DNA from: Roseovarius mucosus
GTDB lineage: Bacteria; Pseudomonadota; Alphaproteobacteria; Rhodobacterales; Rhodobacteraceae
Assembly: GCF_002080415.1 (NCBI RefSeq)
Contig: NZ_CP020474.1
Span: 1,116,001 to 1,180,000, forward strand
Length of the DNA: 64,000 nt
Reading direction: 5' to 3'
Part shown: one piece after another, positions 28,096 through 37,256 of the stretch
How positions within the stretch are numbered: the stretch's first letter is position 1
Layout: each line of letters starts with the position of its first letter
Notes under the pieces: model-generated
What the model was told of the DNA's origin: nothing
The model's database searches: none
What the model saw: the letters and a program-made list of their open reading frames with translations, nothing else
Made by a program: the position numbers and the translations under genes

Positions 28096-31008
28096 CTAGC
28101 CCTTGGTCCGCAACCCCATCAAGGCCGCAGCGAACGGATTGTCCGGGTCAATCCGATCATTGCGCTTCTCGGGCTTGGCGGCATAGGTTTTGGGCTGATC
28201 ATCGCGCGGCTCGCGCGGCTTGCCCTTGCCGGGCTTGCCACGGGGCTTGCCGCCTTGGCGCTGCGGGCGGTCGCGTTTCTGCGCCGCGTCGCCATCCCCT
28301 TGGGCGGGCTGTCCAGCCTGTGCACCACGCGGGCCACGCCCGCCCTGTGCGGGGCGATCGCCACGTGGGCGATTGGCGCGCGGGGCCCAGGTGAAGGTGT
28401 AATAGACCTCGAGTTCGGTCGCCGCGACCTCGGGGCTTTCACCGGGAAGCACCTCTTCGGCCGGGGTCTCGTCGAGCGCGGCGGGAACGACGGTCTCGGC
28501 CACCGGCTCTGCGGCGATGGGCGCAACGCCCTCATCGGGGATCTCGGCCACGATATCCGCGACCGGCGTTTCAGCCTCTGTCGCCGCCGCCGCATCTGCG
28601 GGGGCCTCGGCAATGGCCTGATCGACCGGCTTGACCTTGGCGCGTTCGGCACGCTCGGCCTTGTAGCCCAGCCCCTGCATCAGCAGGGCAAACTGCTCAA
28701 GCGTCATCCCCGTGATAGAGAGCATATCGGGCTTGGCCTCGAATCCACCGCGCGTATCTTCGCTGCGCAGCATGTCGGCCAGACGTTCCAGCATGTCGAT
28801 GCGGATCGCCCGATCCCCGGCAGCGCGATACCCGGCCATGGTGAAATAGCCCTTGGGCGCGTCGCTACGGGCGGGCACGGTCACCAGACCCGGCGGCGGG
28901 GCCTCGGGGAATTCATCCATACCTTGGCTCAGCGACCATAGCACCAGCCGCAACCGCGTCGGTGCAGGCTTGAGCAAGAGCGGCAAAAACACGGTGAACT
29001 GGCCAAAGCGGATGCCATGCTTGCGCAAGGCGCCACGCGCGTCTTGATCCAGCGCCTTGACCTCGTCGGCGATTTCACCGCGCGGGATCAGGCCCATCGC
29101 CTCGACCATGCGAAAGCCCAAACCGCGCGCCAAACCATTCAGCGTCTCGTCGCGCTGGATGTTCAAGAGCGGTTCAAACAGCGTGGCAATCCGGCGGTCG
29201 ATATAGTGCTGCAAGCGGCGTTGCACCTTGGCGGCCACATCCGGGCCGGCCTCGTCATCGACAAAGGCCACGATCTGTGGCTTGAGCGGGTCGGCACCGG
29301 GCGTCAGCTTGCCCACCGCCTCTTTGCCCCACAACAGGCCACCCTGTTCGGTAAAGTCGATCTCGGTGTCGGGTGCGTTGTAAAAGCGGTCCGCCTTGAG
29401 ATGGAAATGCGGGGCAAGTGCCGCGACGCTCGCCTGTTGCAGCGTGCGTGCTTCCTTGCCTGCTGCCGCGCGGTCCTGCATAAAACGGAACCCTTCGAGC
29501 CGTCCGACGAATTCGCCCTCGACGGTCACATCACCTTGATCGTTTACTTCGGCCACCATGGCTTCCTTCTGCTTGAGTCGGCGCAACAGAACCGAGGTGC
29601 GCCGATCCACAAATCTCTGGGTCAGCGCGCCATGCAACGCATCTGACAGGCGGTCTTCTACAGCGCGTGTCGCCCCGCGCCAATGGTTTTCGTCATCCAG
29701 CCAGCCTTTTCGCTGTGCGACATAGGTCCAAGTGCGAATATAGGCCAACCTTTTCGACAGCGTGTCGATGTCACCATCGGTGCGGTCGATGCGGGCCACT
29801 TGCTGTGCCAGCCAGTCATCAGGCACGCGACCATAGTCGGTCAGGTCGCAATAGATGCGTTCCAAGAGGCTGGCATGTTCGGCGGCGCTGATGCCCCGGA
29901 AATCGGGAATGCGGCAGACATCCCACAAGAGTTTCACCGCTGTCCCCCCGATGGCGCGCGGCATCACGTCGGGATGTTCGGCCAATGTCTTGAGCGCGCC
30001 CAGATCATCCGCCTCGCGGGCGCGGGCCAGCAACTCGTGATCGGGGCGTGCCTCGAGACTGGCGATGAGCGCGCCGGTGGTGCCGAATTGCAGACGCGCA
30101 TTGCGCCATTCCAGCTTGCGGATGGGGGCAAAGCGATGCTCCATGATCGCCTCGGCCAATTCGGGCTCAAGATCGGGCGCCTCGCCGGTCACACCAAAGG
30201 TGCCGTTGTTCATCCCCCGCCCCGCGCGCCCGGCAATCTGGCCCAATTCATTGGGCTGCAAATAGCGCATGCGCCGCCCGTCAAATTTGCTGAGCGAGGA
30301 AAAGGCCACGTGGTTGATATCAAGGTTCAGCCCCATGCCGATGGCATCGGTCGCCACGAGGTAATCGACATCGCCATTCTGATAAAGCTCGACCTGCGCA
30401 TTGCGCGTGCGCGGGCTGAGCGCGCCCATGACCACCGCAGCGCCCCCTTTTTGGCGGCGCAGCAACTCGGCCATGGCATAGACGTTTTCCACCGAAAAGC
30501 CGACAATGGCGCTGCGCGCGGGCATCTTGGCGATCTTGCGCGGGCCGGTATATGTAAGTTGCGACATGCGCGCCCGGCTGAGAAATTCGACCCCCGGCAC
30601 CAGCGCGGCTATGGTTTGGCGCATCGTGTGGCTGCCCAGAAACTGCGTCTCGCGCAGGCCGCGCATCCGCAGCAGCCGGTCGGTGAACACATGCCCGCGC
30701 TCTGGGTCAGCGCAAAGCTGGATTTCATCCACCGCCACGAAATCCGCGCCCATCCCCTCGGGCATCGCCTCGACCGTGCAGACCCAGTATTGCGCACGCT
30801 CGGGCACAATCCGCTCTTCGCCAGTGACCAGCGCCACGACAGAGGGGCCGCGCACCGCGACGATCTTGTCATAGACCTCGCGCGCCAAAAGACGCAGCGG
30901 CAGGCCGATGATGCCTGTGCGATAGCCCAGCATCCGCTCGATAGCGTAATGCGTCTTGCCGGTATTGGTCGGGCCCAGAACCGCGAGGGTTCTTGACTGC
31001 TCGGACAT
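28096..31008 (-). CDS. Suv3-like ATP-dependent RNA helicase
   Basis: A large helicase of 970 aa resembling mitochondrial Suv3. Walker A is GPTNTGKT (residues 12-19), the DEx(D/H) box is DEIQL, and motif VI is QIAGRAGRG. The SUV3 C-terminal region follows. The last 170 residues are an Ala/Glu/Pro-rich linker and a very basic Arg/Gly/Lys tail, probably for RNA binding. ATG 31008 fits the AAGGAG ribosome site better than the GTG at 31017. It heads an operon with the S4 protein. Likely RNA turnover, by family only. Confidence 0.88.
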   Translation of the reverse strand: MSEQSRTLAVLGPTNTGKTHYAIERMLGYRTGIIGLPLRLLAREVYDKIVAVRGPSVVALVTGEERIVPERAQYWVCTVEAMPEGMGADFVAVDEIQLCADPERGHVFTDRLLRMRGLRETQFLGSHTMRQTIAALVPGVEFLSRARMSQLTYTGPRKIAKMPARSAIVGFSVENVYAMAELLRRQKGGAAVVMGALSPRTRNAQVELYQNGDVDYLVATDAIGMGLNLDINHVAFSSLSKFDGRRMRYLQPNELGQIAGRAGRGMNNGTFGVTGEAPDLEPELAEAIMEHRFAPIRKLEWRNARLQFGTTGALIASLEARPDHELLARAREADDLGALKTLAEHPDVMPRAIGGTAVKLLWDVCRIPDFRGISAAEHASLLERIYCDLTDYGRVPDDWLAQQVARIDRTDGDIDTLSKRLAYIRTWTYVAQRKGWLDDENHWRGATRAVEDRLSDALHGALTQRFVDRRTSVLLRRLKQKEAMVAEVNDQGDVTVEGEFVGRLEGFRFMQDRAAAGKEARTLQQASVAALAPHFHLKADRFYNAPDTEIDFTEQGGLLWGKEAVGKLTPGADPLKPQIVAFVDDEAGPDVAAKVQRRLQHYIDRRIATLFEPLLNIQRDETLNGLARGLGFRMVEAMGLIPRGEIADEVKALDQDARGALRKHGIRFGQFTVFLPLLLKPAPTRLRLVLWSLSQGMDEFPEAPPPGLVTVPARSDAPKGYFTMAGYRAAGDRAIRIDMLERLADMLRSEDTRGGFEAKPDMLSITGMTLEQFALLMQGLGYKAERAERAKVKPVDQAIAEAPADAAAATEAETPVADIVAEIPDEGVAPIAAEPVAETVVPAALDETPAEEVLPGESPEVAATELEVYYTFTWAPRANRPRGDRPAQGGRGPRGAQAGQPAQGDGDAAQKRDRPQRQGGKPRGKPGKGKPREPRDDQPKTYAAKPEKRNDRIDPDNPFAAALMGLRTKG

Positions 31009-31029
31009 CCAGAGCACTCCTTGATGGTG

Positions 31030-31590
31030 TCAGAGATCCGCGCCGCCCAATTCGCGCGCCACGTTGTCCCGCGCCTTGGTTACGTCCTCGTGATGGGGAT
31101 GTATAGCCAGCGCGCGCGAAAACGCATCCCGCGCAAGATCGGGCTGTCCCAATTCATCCAGCAACACCCCAAGGCCGTAAATCGCATTGAAGTGGCGTGG
31201 CTCCAGCGCCAGCGCGCGTTCGATATCATGAAGGGCCAGACCATAGCGCTCTTGCCGGTAAAACGCGACAGAGCGCAGGTGCCATGCCTCGGCAAAGTCC
31301 GGCGCATGGTCGATGGCCGCGCTCAGATGCGCGATGGCTTCGGCCATATCGCCCGACTCAATTGCGTCTTCGCCGCGCCGCAACAAAAGATCCATTGCTG
31401 GCGATCCTGAGCGCGCCAATTCCAGCTCGATTTCGGCGGCAATCTTGCGCGCTTCCCCGGCCTCGGCCTGCGCCAATTGATCAAAGAGCCCGTCAAGCCG
31501 CGTCTCCTCTGCCAAGGCAGGTAGGGAAAACGTGACTATCGCTGCAAATGCCGCGACGATACGGTTGAGATTGAAGTTCGCTGCGCCCAT
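31030..31590 (-). CDS. TPR-repeat exported protein
   Basis: A 186-aa protein with a signal peptide (about residues 1-27, ending ALA) and at least three tetratricopeptide repeats (about 70-175), so a periplasmic protein-protein adaptor. I choose the ATG at 31590 because it places the signal peptide at the N-terminus. It starts upstream of the helicase gene on the same strand, 22 bases apart, and may be the first gene of that unit. Confidence 0.8.
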   Translation of the reverse strand: MGAANFNLNRIVAAFAAIVTFSLPALAEETRLDGLFDQLAQAEAGEARKIAAEIELELARSGSPAMDLLLRRGEDAIESGDMAEAIAHLSAAIDHAPDFAEAWHLRSVAFYRQERYGLALHDIERALALEPRHFNAIYGLGVLLDELGQPDLARDAFSRALAIHPHHEDVTKARDNVARELGGADL

Positions 31591-31661
31591 AACGAGTCTG
31601 AGTTTAGCGCAGATTGTCCGGTTGCACAGCCCCGGCATCGCAAATGTGAAAGGAAGCGCAG

Positions 31662-31952
31662 ATGAGCGACGTAATCACCACAGCCGTGGCCGCCCTGAAT
31701 GAGAAACTGGGGGGCGAGGGCCTTGAAGGCAGCGCGAAATTCGTGATCGAAGATGAGGGTGCCATCGTGATCGACGCCAATGGCGCGCGCGCCGGCGATG
31801 ACGACACCGATGTCACGCTGACGGCCAGCCGCGATACGTTCGAATCGATCCTCGCGGGCGATCTCGATCCCGCCGCCGCGTTTATGTCTGGCCGTCTAAG
31901 CGTCGATGGCGATATGGGCATGGCGATGAAACTGGGCAGCGTGCTGGCCTGA
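31662..31952 (+). CDS. SCP2 sterol-binding-domain protein
   Basis: A 96-aa single SCP2 domain, a hydrophobic-ligand pocket fold. Seen: the central DVTLTASRDTFESILAGDLDPAAAFMSGRL segment (conserved FMSGKL-like motif) and the terminal MKLGSVL. Such proteins bind fatty-acyl or other lipids. Its stop overlaps the ATG of the downstream lysophospholipase-like gene by one base (TGATG), suggesting they act on the same lipid. Confidence 0.85.
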   Translation: MSDVITTAVAALNEKLGGEGLEGSAKFVIEDEGAIVIDANGARAGDDDTDVTLTASRDTFESILAGDLDPAAAFMSGRLSVDGDMGMAMKLGSVLA

Positions 31953-32941
31953 TGCAGGCCGCGCCGCTCTTTGACGATGTGGCCCAAGGGCCAGAGGGCG
32001 GTGCCGCATGGTGGATGTCTGCCTCTGACGGAATGCGTCTGCGGATTGGCCTGTGGAATAGGGACGGGGCCCGTGGCACGGTCCTGCTCTTTCCCGGGCG
32101 CACCGAATATATCGAGAAATACGGCCGTGCCGCTGCGCATTTCGCCAGGTGCGGGTATGCGACGCTGGTCATTGACTGGCGCGGTCAGGGTCTGGCGGAC
32201 CGGCTGACCACGGATGCCATGGCAGGCCATGTGCATGAATTCGGGGATTATCAGCGGGATGTCGCGGCCATGGTCGAGGCGGCTGAGCGGCTTGATCTGC
32301 CGCGCCCTTGGCATCTTTTGGCGCATTCCATGGGTGGCTGTATCGGGCTGCGCGCGGTGATGCGGGGGCTAGAGGTGCAAAGCTGCGCCTTCTCGAGCCC
32401 GATGTGGGGCATCCATATGGCGCAAGCTCTGCGCCCGGTCGCATGGTCCCTGTCTTGGGGCAGTCGTCAGTTGGGCATGAGCCATCATTACGCCCCCGGC
32501 ACGGCGGGCGCGCATTACGTGCTGGAAGAGCCATTCGAGAGCAACAAGCTGACCAATGACCGCGAGATGTATGACTATATGGCCAAGCAATTGCGCGCCC
32601 ACCCCGAGTTGGGGCTGGGTGGGCCCAGCCTGCGCTGGCTGCACGAGGCGTTGAAGGAAACCCGGGATTTGGCGCGCCTGCCCTCTCCTGATCTGCCTTG
32701 CCTGACGATTCTGGGCAGCGACGAGCAGATTGTCGATGTGCCCCGTGTGATCGACCGCATGGCGCATTGGCCGGGCGGGCATCTGGAACTGGTCCCCGGC
32801 GGGCGGCACGAAACGCTGATGGATACGCCCGACATGCGTGGGCGTCTGCTGCGCCAGCTTTGCGATTTCTATGGCGGCGCGTGGCGCGCGTCGGCTACGG
32901 ATCGCGCCGCACAGGCGAGCGCTGTTCCCCAAGCCCGCTGA
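31952..32941 (+). CDS. Lysophospholipase-like alpha/beta hydrolase
   Basis: A 329-aa hydrolase of the PldB/monoglyceride-lipase type. Seen: the PGRTEYIEKYG oxyanion region, DWRGQGLADR, nucleophile elbow HSMGG (Ser near 126), and a C-terminal His in GGRHE. It is translationally coupled to the SCP2 gene. Its last 47 bases overlap the 3' end of the convergent FAH-family gene, so both stop codons lie inside the other gene. Confidence 0.85.
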   Translation: MQAAPLFDDVAQGPEGGAAWWMSASDGMRLRIGLWNRDGARGTVLLFPGRTEYIEKYGRAAAHFARCGYATLVIDWRGQGLADRLTTDAMAGHVHEFGDYQRDVAAMVEAAERLDLPRPWHLLAHSMGGCIGLRAVMRGLEVQSCAFSSPMWGIHMAQALRPVAWSLSWGSRQLGMSHHYAPGTAGAHYVLEEPFESNKLTNDREMYDYMAKQLRAHPELGLGGPSLRWLHEALKETRDLARLPSPDLPCLTILGSDEQIVDVPRVIDRMAHWPGGHLELVPGGRHETLMDTPDMRGRLLRQLCDFYGGAWRASATDRAAQASAVPQAR

Positions 32942-33725
32942 TCCGCACCACCATTTCATCGCCCTCGGTCAGATAGCGCGGCGGCTTGCGCCCCATGCCC
33001 ACACCGGGTGGCGTGCCGGTGGCGATCACATCGCCCGGTTCCAGCGTCATCAGCGCGCTGAGATAGGCCACGATATGCGCCACCGAAAAGATCATGCGCG
33101 CCGTGGTGCCGGTCTGCATGCGCGCGCCATTCAGGTCGAGCGAAAGATCAAGCGCCTGCACATCCCCCACGGCATCGGCTGTCACCAGCCAAGGGCCCAT
33201 TGGCGCAAAGGTGTCACAGCTTTTGCCCTTGGTCCATTGCCCGGCCCGCTCCATCTGAAAGGCGCGCTCGGACACATCGTTGACGATTGTGTAGCCCGCA
33301 ACATGGTCCAACGCCTCAGCCTCGGTCACATATTTGGCGCGTCGCCCGATCACCACGCCCAATTCCACCTCCCAATCGCCCTTCTCCGCGCCGCGGGGCA
33401 GATACACAGGGTCTTGCGGGCCGCAAATCGCCGAGGTCGCCTTGAGAAACACCACCGGCTCCGGCGGGGCGGCAACGCCCACCTCTTCGGCATGGTCGGT
33501 ATAGTTGAGACCGATGCAAATCAGTTTGCCGACCTGCCCCACTGGCGGCCCGATCCGGGGGGTGCCTGCAACCAAAGGCAGGCTTTCGGGGTCGATCCGG
33601 GGCAAATCAGCAAGCACCGCCCCGGCCAAATCGGGCACCACACCCGACAAATCCCGCAAGCGCCCCTGATCGTCCAGAACGCCGGGTTTTTCCTGCCCCG
33701 TCTCACCAAATCGCGCGAATATCAT
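32895..33725 (-). CDS. Fumarylacetoacetate hydrolase-family protein
   Basis: A 276-aa member of the FAH superfamily, metal enzymes that cleave C-C bonds of diketo or oxo acids. The metal-binding Glu residues are in DWEVELGVVIG and the following conserved segments are NDVSERAFQ, GKSCDTFAPMGPW and TGTPPGVGMG. It most resembles ureidoglycolate-lyase or diketo-deoxy-sugar-acid hydrolase annotations, but the substrate is not fixed. Start at ATG 33725 gives the usual terminus. Confidence 0.85.
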   Translation of the reverse strand: MIFARFGETGQEKPGVLDDQGRLRDLSGVVPDLAGAVLADLPRIDPESLPLVAGTPRIGPPVGQVGKLICIGLNYTDHAEEVGVAAPPEPVVFLKATSAICGPQDPVYLPRGAEKGDWEVELGVVIGRRAKYVTEAEALDHVAGYTIVNDVSERAFQMERAGQWTKGKSCDTFAPMGPWLVTADAVGDVQALDLSLDLNGARMQTGTTARMIFSVAHIVAYLSALMTLEPGDVIATGTPPGVGMGRKPPRYLTEGDEMVVRISGLGEQRSPVRRDP

Positions 33726-33849
33726 GTGATCTTCCCCTTTCACCTTGCGCCCCACCCTAGCCAGCCGCGCCCGAATGGCAAGCACCCCGCCCCTTGTGGC
33801 CCCCGCCCCCCCGGCCTATGTCTGGGCCATGTCAACAAGAGGTGCTCTC

Positions 33850-35670
33850 ATGCTCAACCTGCCGTTTCCCGTCCGCGATGCCAATGCCAGCTCTGGCAAC
33901 AGGAACTTGGGCCAACTGCCGGAATGGGACCTGAGCGATCTCTACACCTCTGAGAAAGCCCCCGAACTCAAGCGTGATCTGGACTGGCTGCACAGCGCCT
34001 GCGCCGAATTCGCCACCGATTACGAGGGCAAGCTGGCCACGCTCGACGCGGCGGGCCTCTTGGAGTGTATCCGCCGCGACGAGGCGATCAGCACCACGGC
34101 GGGGCGCATCATGTCTTATGCAGGGCTGCGCTATTACCAGCTTACGACCGATGGCGGGCGGGCGAAATTCATGTCCGATTGCCAAGAGAAGGTGACGAAT
34201 TCCACCACGCCGCTGGTGTTCTTCTCGCTCGAACTGAACCGGCTCGACGAGGGGGCGCTGACGGCGATGTATGCCGAGAATGCCGATCTTGCCCGCTACA
34301 AGCCGGTGCTCGACCGCATCCGCGCCATGAAACCCTATCAGCTGTCGGATGAGCTTGAGAAATTCCTGCATGATCTGGGCGTGGTGGGCGACGCGTGGGA
34401 ACGGCTCTTTGACGAGACCATCGCTGGGCTGACCTTTACCGTGGATGGCGACGACCTTACTATCGAGGGTACGCTGAACCTTCTGACCGAACAGGACCGC
34501 GCCAAGCGCGAATCCGCGGCGCGCGAATTGGCGCGGGTGTTTGGCGAGAATATCCGCACCTTTGCCCGTGTCCATAACACGCAAGCCAAGGAAAAAGAGG
34601 TGATCGACCGCTGGCGCAAGATGCCCACGGCGCAGACCGGGCGGCACCTGAGCAACGATGTCGAGCCGGAGGTGGTCGAGGCGCTGCGCAATGCGGTTGT
34701 CGCGGCCTATCCCAAGCTCTCGCATCGCTATTACGAGCTCAAGCGCAAATGGCTGGGGCTGGAGCGCATGCAGGTCTGGGACCGCAACGCGCCTCTGCCG
34801 ATGGAGGCCACGCGCCTTGTCGATTGGGACGAGGCCCGCGATACGGTGATGGGCGCCTATGCCGCCTTTGATCCGCGCATGGCCGATCTCGCGCAGCCGT
34901 TTTTCGAGCGCGGCTGGATCGACGCGGGCGTGAAACCGGGCAAGGCGCCGGGTGCCTTTGCCCATCCCACCGTGACCACGGTGCATCCCTATGTGATGCT
35001 GAACTACCTTGGCAAACCGCGCGACGTGATGACGCTTGCCCATGAATTGGGCCACGGCGTGCATCAGCGTCTGGCGGCGGATCAAGGCGAATTGCTGTCC
35101 TCGACGCCGCTCACTCTGGCCGAAACCGCCAGCGTTTTCGGCGAGATGCTGACCTTCCGCCGCATGCTGGCAGGGGCGCAGACCCAGGCCGAACGCAAGG
35201 TGCTGCTCGCGGGCAAGGTTGAGGATATGATCAACACGGTCGTGCGCCAGATCGCCTTCTACGACTTTGAATGCAAGCTCCACGCCGCGCGCCGCGAGGG
35301 TGAATTGACCCCCGATGACATCAACGCCCTCTGGATGAGCGTGCAAGCCCAGAGCCTGGGCGAAGCCTTTGATTTCATGGACGGGTATGAAACCTTCTGG
35401 GCCTATATCCCGCATTTCATCCACTCGCCCTTCTACGTCTATGCCTATGCCTTTGGCGATGGGTTGGTGAATGCGCTCTATGCGGTCTACGAAGAAAACC
35501 CCGACGGGTTCCAAGACAAGTATTTCGATCTGCTCAAGGCGGGCGGCTCCAAGCATCACAAAGAGCTTTTGGCGCCCTTCGGCCTCGATGCCTCGGACCC
35601 GGCCTTTTGGGACAAGGGGCTGAGCATGATTTCAGGCATGATCGACGAGTTAGAGGCGATGGAGGGCTAA
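33850..35670 (+). CDS. pepF: M3-family oligoendopeptidase F
   Basis: Cytosolic zinc peptidase of 606 aa cleaving short peptides. The HEXXH zinc motif is HELGH at about residues 398-402, with the third ligand Glu in ETASVFGEML. An N-terminal helical region precedes the catalytic domain. ATG 33850 (MLNLPFPVRD) has a ribosome site and is preferred over the extended frame from 33745. A hairpin (35708-35723) follows. Confidence 0.92.
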   Translation: MLNLPFPVRDANASSGNRNLGQLPEWDLSDLYTSEKAPELKRDLDWLHSACAEFATDYEGKLATLDAAGLLECIRRDEAISTTAGRIMSYAGLRYYQLTTDGGRAKFMSDCQEKVTNSTTPLVFFSLELNRLDEGALTAMYAENADLARYKPVLDRIRAMKPYQLSDELEKFLHDLGVVGDAWERLFDETIAGLTFTVDGDDLTIEGTLNLLTEQDRAKRESAARELARVFGENIRTFARVHNTQAKEKEVIDRWRKMPTAQTGRHLSNDVEPEVVEALRNAVVAAYPKLSHRYYELKRKWLGLERMQVWDRNAPLPMEATRLVDWDEARDTVMGAYAAFDPRMADLAQPFFERGWIDAGVKPGKAPGAFAHPTVTTVHPYVMLNYLGKPRDVMTLAHELGHGVHQRLAADQGELLSSTPLTLAETASVFGEMLTFRRMLAGAQTQAERKVLLAGKVEDMINTVVRQIAFYDFECKLHAARREGELTPDDINALWMSVQAQSLGEAFDFMDGYETFWAYIPHFIHSPFYVYAYAFGDGLVNALYAVYEENPDGFQDKYFDLLKAGGSKHHKELLAPFGLDASDPAFWDKGLSMISGMIDELEAMEG

Positions 35671-35683
35671 GCCGCAGGCGTCA

Positions 35684-35770
35684 GAAATGAGTATTTAAGC
35701 CATAAAGAAGCCAAAAGTGGCTTTCATCTGGCCCAAAATACCTCGGGGGGCACGGGGGGCAGAGCCCCCC
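35684..35770. repeat. Intergenic palindromic element with pepF terminator
   Basis: A GAGTATTT-type arm and an AAATACCTC arm bracket the hairpin AAGCCA-AAAG-TGGCTT (35708-35723), followed on the plus strand by a short T run that can end pepF. Next comes GGGGGGC-AGA-GCCCCCC (35754-35770). Similar arms recur between genes in roseobacters, so this looks like a dispersed element. Confidence 0.45.
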
Positions 35771-35776
35771 AACCTT

Positions 35777-36046
35777 TCATTTCAACTGGCTGTCCTTTGA
35801 TCCACGCCGGTTGATGCCGCCGCGCGGTTGATGCGCCGCGTCGCGCTCTTGCTGGCAGTCGATGCAGAGCTTGACCCCCGGAATGGCCACGCGCCGCGCC
35901 TCGGGGATGGGTTCTTCGCATTCGGCGCACTCGGTCAGGCTCTCGCCCTCTGGCCCACGCCGCGCCTTGAGGCGTGCCAATTCGTCGGAAATCGACGCCT
36001 CGATCTGTTCGCTTACCGCGCCGTCGCGCGCCCATCCACCGGCCAT
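35777..36046 (-). CDS. DksA/TraR-type C4 zinc-finger protein
   Basis: An 89-aa protein with a short coiled N-terminal part and a C4 zinc finger: C-A-E-C near residue 40 and C-I-D-C near residue 61. This is the TraR-like short form of DksA, which may bind the RNA polymerase secondary channel. It stands alone. The Asp tip residues of true DksA are not obvious, so a regulatory effect is only inferred. Confidence 0.82.
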   Translation of the reverse strand: MAGGWARDGAVSEQIEASISDELARLKARRGPEGESLTECAECEEPIPEARRVAIPGVKLCIDCQQERDAAHQPRGGINRRGSKDSQLK

Positions 36047-36110
36047 GTCGCCTCGCTCCTCTGCCGGGGTCAGTTTACGCCTTGCGCGCGGCCCGTCAAT
36101 TCCGCGCCGC

Positions 36111-37190
36111 TCAGGGCAGCAAAACGCGGGGCTTGGGCAGGCTTAGCGTCATATCGCGCACAAACTCGCCGCTGATACCGTTGGTGCCAGCCATGATGCC
36201 ACGCAAAAAGTCGATGGCGGCAGGCGAGGTCACGGGCACGAAATGGTTGAGGCCAGAGCCATCGGCCAGCGCGGTGAAGTCGATCACCTGAACATCGGGG
36301 CGCTGCACCTTGTCGGCGCGGTCGATCATGCCAAGGCGCGGCTTGCGTCCGGTGATAAAGCCCGAGAGTGACAGGGCGCGATCGGCCTTGGTAATGAAAA
36401 TGAGGAAGGGCTGGGGCAATTCGCCAATCGCCTCGGCCTGCCGGTCGAACACATCGGGATCAATATCGGGCGACATCAGCACCACGCCGCTGATCCGGCG
36501 CAGCAAATGGCGGTCTTCACTTAGGGCAATACTGCGCAGCGCCTCCATCACAAGGCTTGATCCCATGGAATGCGCGAGCAGGAACACCCGGTCGCCCGGC
36601 GCATCCGTCAACTGGCGCAACACCTTTTGCAGATCGTCGCGCGCAAAAAGCACCGAGTCGCGGTCGTAGATATAGCCGCGCGGGTCCCCTGCCGAGGGCC
36701 AGGAAAACAGCACGCCGGGCATGGCCGTGTCAAAATCAGTCTGGATCTGGGCCAGCCGATACATCGCCTCGGAGAGGGTGTTGTTATAGCCGTGCACGAA
36801 GAGCAGCGTCTCGCGTGTTTCGGGATGGGCGCGGCGCATCGCGCGTTGCATGGCCGCCGCCCCGTCATAGACTTCGGTGCCCGTCACCACAAAATCGGTG
36901 GCGGCATCAGGCGGGCCATCGGGCCATTCGATCTGCCCCGGCGTGTGGGTCGGGGGCACCGACACATCCGCCCGGAAGAACCGCAGCCCCTCAGGCCGTT
37001 CCAGCCCAAAGATCGGCCCGGTCTGATCTAGTTTGCGCCCCGTCGCCACATAAACGGGCTGGATTGTGGCTGCGGGGTTGGGGGCCGCGCGCTCTGCGGT
37101 GACGCGCGGGGAACAGGCGGCAAGCAGCAGGATTGCGCCGCCCAGCATCGCGCGCCTGACACACTCTGCCCAGTTTACACCCTGCCCCAT
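36111..37190 (-). CDS. DUF900-family alpha/beta hydrolase lipoprotein
   Basis: A predicted esterase of about 359 aa. The lipobox LLAAC near residues 22-26 suggests a membrane-anchored lipoprotein. The hydrolase core has FVHGYNNTL and the elbow AHSMGSS, typical of DUF900. A terminal His is in GLNHFVPV. Starts at 37190 or 37148 are both possible. It is next to rpoH on the same strand but separated by 66 bases. Substrate unknown. Confidence 0.8.
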   Translation of the reverse strand: MGQGVNWAECVRRAMLGGAILLLAACSPRVTAERAAPNPAATIQPVYVATGRKLDQTGPIFGLERPEGLRFFRADVSVPPTHTPGQIEWPDGPPDAATDFVVTGTEVYDGAAAMQRAMRRAHPETRETLLFVHGYNNTLSEAMYRLAQIQTDFDTAMPGVLFSWPSAGDPRGYIYDRDSVLFARDDLQKVLRQLTDAPGDRVFLLAHSMGSSLVMEALRSIALSEDRHLLRRISGVVLMSPDIDPDVFDRQAEAIGELPQPFLIFITKADRALSLSGFITGRKPRLGMIDRADKVQRPDVQVIDFTALADGSGLNHFVPVTSPAAIDFLRGIMAGTNGISGEFVRDMTLSLPKPRVLLP

Positions 37191-37256
37191 ACCCTGCCTC
37201 ACACGCTCATGTTCGGCGTGAGAGATACGCGCAAAGCCGCGCGCCGCCAAGAGACC

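Noticed and set aside
27658..28941. Plus-strand frame of 427 codons
   Set aside because: It covers the S4 gene and the low-complexity tail of the helicase on the other strand and has no family signature.
29683..30996. Plus-strand frame of 437 codons
   Set aside because: Antisense to the Suv3-like helicase, whose motifs are clear.
33832..35559. Minus-strand frame of 575 codons
   Set aside because: Antisense to oligoendopeptidase F, which carries HEXXH.
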